Source of the DNA: Bdellovibrio sp.
GTDB lineage: Bacteria > Bdellovibrionota > UBA1018
Direction: 5' to 3'
DNA: 7,876 nucleotides
Assembly (NCBI GenBank): GCA_016213345.1
Contig: JACRAO010000225.1
Span: 1 to 7,876 of the forward strand
Shown here: one piece after another, positions 1 to 5,710 of the stretch
How positions within the stretch are numbered: the stretch's first letter is position 1
Layout: every line of letters begins with the position of its first letter
Program-made: the position numbers and the translations under genes
The notes under the pieces: generated by a model
Database searches by the model: none
Told to the model about the DNA's origin: nothing
What the model saw: the letters and a program-made list of their open reading frames with translations, nothing else

Positions 1-226
1 GTCCCTCGCAAAATTATGTTATCAGTTTTTAAATTGGAAATCTTTTTCTATCCGCTCAATGCAGACTCGTGCTATTTTTGAATGGGATACCACTACATCA
101 AATAATGCACTATTTACATTTAACACTTTTCCTTTTAAAAACTATGTTGTTTGTGGTGGCGACGGAGTATTTACTCAAGTTATCAGACAGGCGCAAAGTG
201 CTGTAGATATGTTATTAAAAAACTAA
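1..226 (+). CDS. C-terminal end of a renalase-like NAD(P)/FAD-dependent oxidoreductase (5' end outside window)
   Basis: An open frame entering from the left edge (codons from position 2) gives 74 residues and ends at TAA 224-226. The segment near the end, YVVCGGDGVFTQVIRQ followed by AQSAVDMLLKN, resembles the closing FAD-binding stretch of renalase and related flavin amine-oxidase folds. There a GGDG(F)TQ motif contacts the flavin, and a short helix with small residues, ending in LL, closes the protein. That comparison is from memory of the family. Only the tail is visible, so substrate and enzyme class cannot be set; another flavin-containing monoamine-oxidase-type protein is possible. The next gene begins 4 bases after the stop on the same strand, suggesting co-transcription with an iron-sulphur redox protein that could exchange electrons with this flavoenzyme (inference). 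Confidence 0.55.
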   Translation, partial: SLAKLCYQFLNWKSFSIRSMQTRAIFEWDTTTSNNALFTFNTFPFKNYVVCGGDGVFTQVIRQAQSAVDMLLKN

Positions 227-230
227 TTTT

Positions 231-2165
231 ATGTTCCCATTTGTAAGAGACGGAAATTTAGACGTAGTTATCGTAGCGGGTCCTCACATAACGTGTTGGC
301 CTTCGATTGGAGTTAGGACACTTTCCTCTATTTGTTCAGCAAGTGGACTAAGTGTTGGTATTTTTGGGGGTCCTGAACTCATGGTCAAAGGTGTACTACC
401 GCTTCATCAAACCGGCGGAATACTTTTCATAGAAGACACTCAGAAACGTATTCATAGATTACATGCTAGATCGGTTATTAAAATTGCAGATAAAATACAA
501 TTTCCTCTTCCATTTGAGGGTTGGCATTGCGAAGGATTAATTTTACTTTCCACAATAGAAGCTTTAAATAAAACAGTTCTCCTCAATTGGACACCGCGCG
601 TAGTTATATTGGGCACTTCAAACGGTGCACTCCGTTTTGGATCTTTCTTGCTTAACTCAAAAAGCACATCAGAAGTGATTTGTTTAGAAACTTTTCTACA
701 ATGGGGAGCCAAACGCTACGAAGGATGGGAAACTGAAAAAAGAAGATTTGAAATTCTTGACGGAAAAATCGTAGAGGGTAGACCTTTAAGCTTAACAAAG
801 AAAACTACACAAACGTGGGAGTTTGTCGTACAAACAGGTGCAGATAAAAAGAGTTTTGAGGTAAGCCGTGTTGTGTCAGCAGGGTCTTTTTATAAAAACA
901 ATGGCATTAAAGAATATCCCCCCGGTTCTCTCTTATTTGAATTAGAACAAACGGCATCACACACGCCTGAAAACAATATGGAAGGTTGGACACTAGAAGA
1001 AAAAAGAGCAACTATGCTTGGACTTAGAGTATCAAAAGCACTTTCTACTGAATCTGGAAGCAAGAAAAAGGAAAACCAGTATCTTTTTAAAAAAGCTAAA
1101 ATCCAATTAAAAAATATTTTTGATCATCAAGACAAGCCATGGTCTCCAACTTACCATGGCAAGTGGCTCTCTAAAGGTGACATGAGATTACTAAAAAGTT
1201 TCTCAGGCGTTCCGCAAAAAGCACATTATTTTAGACCAATAGCTACTATTGAATGCTTCGAAAACATACCGTGCAACCTGTGTGAAAAAGCATGTCCCGA
1301 GGGAGCAATTAGGCTCACAAAAGATAGGGATTCTGTTTTGACTGAACCCAAGTGTACGGGCTGCGGAATATGCTTAACTATTTGCCCAAGTCAATCAATA
1401 GCTCTTGTGCACGAAAAAGAAAATAATTCAATATCAGAAATAACGTTACCCCCACAGGGGAGTTTTGACTTTAAAGGCGGCGATTCAATTACGCTGCTAA
1501 ACAGAAGAGGCGAGTCTTTGGAGTCCGGAAAAGTTCTTGCACATCAATTAACATTACCACTTATAAGAATAGGCGTACCAACGCATCTTCTTTGGGAGAC
1601 CAGGGGTTATAAAAAGAACTCGGTAGCACAGGAAAATGAACTTTTAGAGCCCAAAACAACCACTCAGAAAACAACTGTTGTTTTGAATGGTGAAAAACGA
1701 CTTATGCAAAATGAAATTCTAGTAAGTGCTGCACTTTTTGAAATGAATCAACATCGAGTTTCTGATAACTTACTCTGTCAAGACGCTAGCTGTGGTTTGT
1801 GTGTATTAACTATAGATGGAACAAAAAAAATGGCGTGTCAGACCAAGGTTCGCCCACAGATGCAGATCAAGTTCCCTGAGGTGCCCCAAACTAACCAATC
1901 ACAATCTTCACCAAAACCATCAGACATTGTGCTTTGTCCATGTACGGGTTTAACAATAAATGAAGTTTTAGAAAGAATTCAAAATAGTAAAGTAAAATCT
2001 CCAGAAGCACTTTTTTCTGCACTAAAAATCAGCGAGGGCCGTTGTCATGGATTAATTTGCAGAGAACCACTTAAGCAAATCTTTATGGAGAAACACATGG
2101 ATGTGTCTGAGTGGATTGATTGGCATTTTCCATGGTCAGATTGGAAATTAAGTAGATTCTGCTGA
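231..2165 (+). CDS. Multi-cluster Fe-S redox protein: degenerate FAD/NAD domain, 2x[4Fe-4S], [2Fe-2S] ferredoxin and BFD-like domain
   Basis: This 644-residue protein combines the alpha-subunit layout of sarcosine, opine or proline oxidases and HcnB with ferredoxin domains. Residues 10-260 are a Rossmann region; the second nucleotide fold has VVILGTSNGA near 125-133. A dicluster ferredoxin follows: C342, C348, C351, C355-P and C375, C378, C381, C385-P. A [2Fe-2S] domain has C516, C521, C524 and C536 in the CxxxxCxxC pattern. A BFD-like domain closes it with C569-x-C571 and C605-xxxx-C610. Known relatives pass electrons from an amine- or amino-acid-oxidising flavin subunit to an acceptor, so a cytoplasmic electron-transfer role is inferred; the substrate is unknown. 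The first FAD motif is odd: VVIVAGPHITCW replaces GxGxxG, and the N-terminal domain looks shortened. ATG 231 is the first start after an in-frame stop at 216-218. No Shine-Dalgarno is visible, and the gene follows the upstream flavoprotein by 4 bases. Confidence 0.85.
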   Translation: MFPFVRDGNLDVVIVAGPHITCWPSIGVRTLSSICSASGLSVGIFGGPELMVKGVLPLHQTGGILFIEDTQKRIHRLHARSVIKIADKIQFPLPFEGWHCEGLILLSTIEALNKTVLLNWTPRVVILGTSNGALRFGSFLLNSKSTSEVICLETFLQWGAKRYEGWETEKRRFEILDGKIVEGRPLSLTKKTTQTWEFVVQTGADKKSFEVSRVVSAGSFYKNNGIKEYPPGSLLFELEQTASHTPENNMEGWTLEEKRATMLGLRVSKALSTESGSKKKENQYLFKKAKIQLKNIFDHQDKPWSPTYHGKWLSKGDMRLLKSFSGVPQKAHYFRPIATIECFENIPCNLCEKACPEGAIRLTKDRDSVLTEPKCTGCGICLTICPSQSIALVHEKENNSISEITLPPQGSFDFKGGDSITLLNRRGESLESGKVLAHQLTLPLIRIGVPTHLLWETRGYKKNSVAQENELLEPKTTTQKTTVVLNGEKRLMQNEILVSAALFEMNQHRVSDNLLCQDASCGLCVLTIDGTKKMACQTKVRPQMQIKFPEVPQTNQSQSSPKPSDIVLCPCTGLTINEVLERIQNSKVKSPEALFSALKISEGRCHGLICREPLKQIFMEKHMDVSEWIDWHFPWSDWKLSRFC

Positions 2166-3086
2166 AATTTGAGCAGAATCCAAGTACTTTGCCAAGTATG
2201 TTGCCAAGTACGTTGGTGGATTAAGAAAATTTTCTATCTTCAAATTAATTAGCTCTGGCAAATCCATTTGTGGGGAATGACTGCCGTGTTTAATAATCTC
2301 TAGAGAGCTATTGGGTATTAATTGGTGCAAAAGCTCTTGTTGATGAAGCGGGATGACCTTGTCTTTTTCGCCTGCAATAATTAAAGTAGGCACATCAATC
2401 GTATGTAACCATTGCAAACAATCATAACTTTCGTAATCTTGCATAAGCTGTAGGAAAACTAAAAAATCAGTTTTAAAAACCTCTTTATAAAATTGCTTTA
2501 TTTTTTTGTCAGGAGTCAATGAAGAGTTAAATCCTTTCTTTTTTACTAAATTTAATAAAAAAGGATTCAGTCTCTGGAGTTTCCAAAAATTAGCCAATAA
2601 GAATGGGAATTTAGCGTTTGTTTTTATTAAAAACTTAAACCACTTTTGAAGATAATTTTTTGCAAACAGTGTTTCAAGCGGACCCCTTGGGGCACCGTTG
2701 ATTAATACCATGGCAGAAACGGACGAATGGTATTGTCTAAAAAACTCTAAAACAATATTAACGCCCATGCTATGACCCAAGAAAACAGCTTTGGAAATAT
2801 TTAATTCCTTAAGCAATACTTTTAGATCCATAGCAACATGAGCAAGAGTGATCTTATCTTTACAAGCTGGAGTTTCAGAGTGGTTTTGCCCTCTGTAGTC
2901 TAACCAGATAACTTGATATTTTTGGCGAAAATACTCGAGCTGGTAGCACCAATGGAGACTCGAGCAAACCAAACCATAACAAAAAACCAAAGGCGTTCCT
3001 TGTCCTTCGATTGTATAAAATAATTTGGTCCCATCAAAACTTTTTATATAACCGCGTTGGGCTAAAACCGAAGAGTTGTAACACAC
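2148..3086 (-). CDS. Alpha/beta-fold hydrolase
   Basis: A 312-residue alpha/beta hydrolase of the esterase / C-C bond hydrolase / haloperoxidase-like type, probably cytoplasmic. The catalytic triad reads S106 (nucleophile elbow GHSMG, 104-108), D242 (in IIAGEKDKVIP) and H270 (in HGSHSPQ). A cap-like insertion rich in Phe, Leu and Lys spans about 135-225. The usual HG before the oxyanion hole is FCYG here (35-38), so Tyr replaces His. The start is GTG: a stop lies two codons upstream, no other start codon precedes the conserved region at residue 12, so GTG is nearly forced. The last ~24 residues, after FLN (287-289), exceed the usual domain end and consist of a short tandem repeat (TYLATYLAKYL) plus a palindrome-encoded tail. 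It follows the XRE regulator by 26 bases, so it may be regulated by it. Substrate unknown. Confidence 0.85.
   Translation of the reverse strand: MCYNSSVLAQRGYIKSFDGTKLFYTIEGQGTPLVFCYGLVCSSLHWCYQLEYFRQKYQVIWLDYRGQNHSETPACKDKITLAHVAMDLKVLLKELNISKAVFLGHSMGVNIVLEFFRQYHSSVSAMVLINGAPRGPLETLFAKNYLQKWFKFLIKTNAKFPFLLANFWKLQRLNPFLLNLVKKKGFNSSLTPDKKIKQFYKEVFKTDFLVFLQLMQDYESYDCLQWLHTIDVPTLIIAGEKDKVIPLHQQELLHQLIPNSSLEIIKHGSHSPQMDLPELINLKIENFLNPPTYLATYLAKYLDSAQISAEST
2155..2180. terminator. Perfect hairpin over both stop codons at a convergent gene junction
   Basis: GATTCTGCT (2155-2163) and AGCAGAATC (2172-2180) are a perfect 9-bp inverted repeat around an 8-base loop. It overlaps the stop codon of the Fe-S protein (2163-2165) and lies just inside the end of the hydrolase gene (stop at 2148-2150). 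The position suits a bidirectional terminator or an RNA 3'-end-stabilising hairpin. Neither side has a clean T tract: the minus-strand exit reads TACTTAATTT, and the plus-strand exit has only a TTT. It is therefore not a textbook intrinsic terminator. Confidence 0.45.
2179..2214. repeat. 12-bp tandem repeat, three copies, inside the hydrolase 3' end
   Basis: Three adjacent 12-base units, (T/G)CCAAGTA(C/T)(T/G)TT, lie at 2179-2190, 2191-2202 and 2203-2214, differing at only a few bases. On the minus strand they encode the repeated tetrapeptides TYL-A, TYL-A and KYL near the hydrolase C-terminus. The unit keeps the reading frame. It abuts the hairpin at 2155-2180. Confidence 0.8.
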
Positions 3087-3094
3087 AAGTTAAT

Positions 3095-3103
3095 TTTATA
3101 GCA
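3095..3103 (-). promoter_or_regulatory. Extended -10 promoter element just before the hydrolase GTG
   Basis: On the minus strand the sequence reads TGC-TATAAA, matching the extended -10 consensus TGn-TATAAT at five of six hexamer positions, in the gap between the XRE gene and the hydrolase. Its last base lies 8 nt before the GTG, so transcription would begin within about two or three bases of the start codon and give a near-leaderless mRNA. There is no good -35 17 bases upstream (CAGCTT). The region is very AT-rich, so a chance match is possible. Confidence 0.35.
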
Positions 3104-3112
3104 TAAAATATT

Positions 3113-3562
3113 TTATGAAGCTGCACTACCCGCGTTATTGGCCACGTTATTAGTGCTAATAATTTTTTGAATGCTATCGGTAATGAGTGCTTTATCCTTG
3201 GGGTTGGCTTTGCTGAAGAATTCGTAAAGTTTTTTCATTAATTCAAACTCTACTGGATCTGAAATTAATAAATTTGGACATTTATTCGTAGAGTTTACCT
3301 TACCTAAGCGAGAAGATAATTTTACTGCATACTCCTTTTCTAATAGTGTCATGACTTCTTCTTCAGCGACATTAAGTGCTTTAGTTAAGAATGCAACATG
3401 ACTTGGCGGCAAGGGCGTAACACCCCGTTCTACATTAGAAATAAATTGTGTAGTTACTGGAGGATCAAAAAGTTGTCCCAGTTCTTTTTGAGAAAGTCCG
3501 AGATCTTCTCGTTTTTGTTTAATAAACTCGCCAACTAGTTTAGGGTATTTTGATTCTTTCAT
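3113..3562 (-). CDS. XRE-family helix-turn-helix transcriptional regulator
   Basis: A 149-residue DNA-binding protein. Residues about 10-65 form a Cro/C1-type helix-turn-helix: GEFIKQKREDLGLSQKELG, then FISNVERG, where ISNVERG is the recognition-helix end and GLSQKELG the first helix of the pair. The rest is a lysine-rich helical segment (about 105-135) of unknown role and a low-complexity tail (NNVANNAGSAAS). It has no sensor domain that I recognise. ATG 3560-3562 is the first start after an in-frame stop at 3581-3583. A good sigma70-type promoter lies directly upstream. The alpha/beta hydrolase begins 26 bases after its stop on the same strand, so the two are probably co-transcribed, with the hydrolase and possibly the divergent mutS2-like gene as targets (inference). 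Similar short regulators are, as I recall, common in Bdellovibrionota. Confidence 0.85.
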   Translation of the reverse strand: MKESKYPKLVGEFIKQKREDLGLSQKELGQLFDPPVTTQFISNVERGVTPLPPSHVAFLTKALNVAEEEVMTLLEKEYAVKLSSRLGKVNSTNKCPNLLISDPVEFELMKKLYEFFSKANPKDKALITDSIQKIISTNNVANNAGSAAS

Positions 3563-3572
3563 AGTTAAGAAA

Positions 3573-3601
3573 AGATTAACTTAATAAATTTAATTAGTCA
3601 A
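3573..3601 (-). promoter_or_regulatory. Sigma70-like promoter of the XRE regulator
   Basis: On the minus strand, TTGACT (3596-3601) and TAATCT (3573-3578) are separated by exactly 17 bases, close to the TTGACA-17-TATAAT consensus. Transcription would begin near 3566, only about four bases before the ATG at 3562. That implies a very short or absent leader, and indeed no Shine-Dalgarno is seen. Confidence 0.5.
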
Positions 3602-3619
3602 GTATTTAGGTTTAAATAT

Positions 3620-3635
3620 GTGTCTTTTTTGACAC
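3620..3635. promoter_or_regulatory. Inverted repeat GTGTC-N6-GACAC, candidate operator in the divergent region
   Basis: Perfect 5-bp arms GTGTC (3620-3624) and GACAC (3631-3635) flank TTTTTT, in the 126-base gap between the divergent XRE regulator and mutS2-like gene. Size and symmetry suit a dimeric helix-turn-helix protein. The site lies about 20 bp upstream of the XRE -35 box and contains TTGACA (3629-3634) on the plus strand, although no convincing -10 follows at 16-18 bases. Autoregulation by the neighbouring XRE protein is inference only. The rest of the gap (3636-3688) shows a weak GATAAC hexamer at 3673-3678, 10 bases before the mutS2-like GTG. Confidence 0.35.
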
Positions 3636-3688
3636 CCACGCAGTAATGCTTGCTTCTTTTTTAAAAACTAAAGATAACTAACACTAGC

Positions 3689-5710
3689 GTGGATACAGAA
3701 TTTCTCTCTTATTTAGAATGGCCAAAATTTATAGACCTAGCGGCACAAGAAGCGTTTACTTTGCCCGCAAAATCAAAACTAGAACAGTTTAAAAATCCGG
3801 CAAACTTTGCTCAAAACATAGAAACTGCAAAAACTTTTTCTCAAGAACTAGATATTATCCATCTTCTCGAAAAAACAAGCCTCTGGACATCTCTCAAAGA
3901 ACTAGCACATCCAGACTCGGTTTTTGAAAAAATCAAACAAGCAAAGACACTAGATCAAAATGAACTTCTGCTCATAAAATCATGGCTCATAGCTATTGAA
4001 GCCTGGAGCCAACTACCACAAGACGAAATCAAAGGCTTATATTTTAAAAAAACATTTTCTATGCTTTCTGATCCACTAGAACCCTTACGAATCATCGAAG
4101 ATAAATCGCTCAAAATCAGCGAAATAACTACTAAGCTTAAGCCATATTTAGAAGAAATTATCCAGAGTATTTCCATTTTGATTAATTTGGACGTTATTCA
4201 GGCAAAAGCACGTTTGGGTAAAAAATACAACAGCAAACCTATCCAAATCACTAATGAAAAAATATTTGACCTAAAACAAGCTGCACATCCTTTGTTATGG
4301 TGGAACACTTCGAACTTCAAAATTATCAAAAATGACATTTATTTCGCCCCGCCAACTCAAGCACTACTCATAAGTGGGCCACACCTTGGAGGAAAAACAA
4401 CATTATTAAAAACCTTAGGATTTGCTTGCGTTTGTGCAAAAACTGGGTTTCCAATACCAGCTTCGTGTGCTCCAACTATTCCGTTTTTTAAACAAATTTA
4501 TTTTATAAATAAAATAAGCTTTGAAGATCAAATTTTGCAGCTAAAAAGCATATGCACAACCTGCAATAACGACAGTCTTGTTTTTTTGGATGATCAAATA
4601 CTTAGCACTAATCCAGAAGAAGGCACCGCACTTGCAACAGCAGTTTTAGAGACCTGTATTAATAAAAACGCTACTGTGATCGCCACCACACACAACACAT
4701 TTTTAATAAAACATTTTGTTTCTGATTCAAAAGTACTAAACGCGAGCTTTGGTTTTGACGATTCCTTAAAACAAGTTGACTTTAAATTAGATATCACCGC
4801 TCCAGGAAGTTCATATGCACTAGAAACAGCCGAAAAACTAGGGTTACCATCAGAGATTGTAGTTTTAGCAATAAAATATTTATTGCCTGATCTGACAAAA
4901 TTGACTTCGTTGCTTTTAAAGATCAAAAAAGACTCTACAGTATTATCACTGGCCCAAAAAGAAGCCGAAACCCTAAAAACTGAAGCTGAAAAACTAAAAA
5001 CAGATTGGTTAGAAAAAGCAAAAATATCTTTTCAAGAAGCCCTGGACCGGGCGCGTCAAAAACTAAAAAGAATACAAGATCAAGCACAAGATGCAGTTAG
5101 AGAGGCTGTAAAAAAACTTGATCAGATACACTCAAGAAAAGACTTAGACAATATGCGAAGCTCGCTTAATCAAACACTATCAAACACAATAAATAATGCA
5201 GAAGCAATTGTTTCTAAAGAAGCACCCCAAACCGAAGCATTGTCGCCTGAAAAACTGTTTGATTATCATATCGGCGAAAAAGTAAAACTCCACAAATGGA
5301 ATAATCTTGGAACCATCTTAGAAATAGTTGGAGATAAAGCAAAAGTAGCTGTAGGAAATTTACAACTTACATTGTTTTTGAATGAACTAGAGCCATGTGA
5401 GGAAAAAGAAAAAAACCAACCCCCTGCAGTTAAAATCACCAATCCGGATCAGATCGCTACTCCAATGCAAGAGCTTAATATAAGAGGCTTGAGATTAGAT
5501 GACGCACTCAGAGAATTAGATCGGTATCTGGATCAAACATTTCGTTCTCAAGTTCTGACTGAAGTTAGAGTCCTGCATGGACTTGGCACAGGTGCCTTAC
5601 GAGAAGGCATTAGGTTACATCTAAAAACTTTGCCTTATGTAAAAGCATTTAGAGATGCCTTGCCACATCAAGGTGGGGCAGGAGTTACGATTGTAGAGCT
5701 GGATGTTTAA
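3689..5710 (+). CDS. mutS2: MutS2-type ATPase with Smr domain, shortened and with altered ATPase motifs
   Basis: A 673-residue MutS2 homologue; the family is usually near 780. MutS2 proteins act on branched DNA or on collided ribosomes through an ABC-type ATPase and an Smr nuclease-like domain. Seen in order: N-terminal core (LEWPKFIDLAA, 9-19), lever remnant (AKARLG), AHPLL, Walker A GPHLGGKT (230-237), Walker B LVFLDD (D301-D302), NPEEG, ATTHN (H335), coiled coil about 405-480, a KOW-like segment (IGEKVKL to LNELEP), and Smr with LNIRG (596-600) and HGLGTG (from H630). The usual DE after Walker B is DD, Walker A has His for Asn, and the signature (typically SLSTFS) is unrecognisable. About 100 residues between core and ATPase appear missing. 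GTG 3689 is the first start after a stop at 3662-3664 and precedes the conserved N-terminus. Gene symbol is by family; function may be altered. Confidence 0.85.
   Translation: MDTEFLSYLEWPKFIDLAAQEAFTLPAKSKLEQFKNPANFAQNIETAKTFSQELDIIHLLEKTSLWTSLKELAHPDSVFEKIKQAKTLDQNELLLIKSWLIAIEAWSQLPQDEIKGLYFKKTFSMLSDPLEPLRIIEDKSLKISEITTKLKPYLEEIIQSISILINLDVIQAKARLGKKYNSKPIQITNEKIFDLKQAAHPLLWWNTSNFKIIKNDIYFAPPTQALLISGPHLGGKTTLLKTLGFACVCAKTGFPIPASCAPTIPFFKQIYFINKISFEDQILQLKSICTTCNNDSLVFLDDQILSTNPEEGTALATAVLETCINKNATVIATTHNTFLIKHFVSDSKVLNASFGFDDSLKQVDFKLDITAPGSSYALETAEKLGLPSEIVVLAIKYLLPDLTKLTSLLLKIKKDSTVLSLAQKEAETLKTEAEKLKTDWLEKAKISFQEALDRARQKLKRIQDQAQDAVREAVKKLDQIHSRKDLDNMRSSLNQTLSNTINNAEAIVSKEAPQTEALSPEKLFDYHIGEKVKLHKWNNLGTILEIVGDKAKVAVGNLQLTLFLNELEPCEEKEKNQPPAVKITNPDQIATPMQELNIRGLRLDDALRELDRYLDQTFRSQVLTEVRVLHGLGTGALREGIRLHLKTLPYVKAFRDALPHQGGAGVTIVELDV

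Noticed and set aside
1..226. DAO-type beta subunit (HcnC / opine or proline oxidase) as identity of the upstream gene
   Set aside because: The usual Fe-S alpha subunit partner would end with a GH-x-x-G type motif. The visible CGGDG-V-FTQ tail fits the renalase / flavin amine oxidase fold better.
452..712. Minus-strand open frame of 86 codons
   Set aside because: Antisense to the second Rossmann fold of the Fe-S protein; no independent support.
3629..3657. Full sigma70 promoter for the mutS2-like gene based on TTGACA
   Set aside because: At 16-18 bases downstream the sequence is around TGCTTCTT, with no acceptable -10 hexamer.
3955..4926. Two minus-strand open frames (3955-4176 and 4594-4926)
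   Set aside because: Both are antisense to conserved parts of the mutS2-like gene, with no family features or start signals.
3689..5710. MutS1-type mismatch repair protein
   Set aside because: No mismatch-binding domain with a Phe-x-Glu motif, and the C-terminus is a coiled coil, KOW-like segment and Smr domain, which define MutS2.
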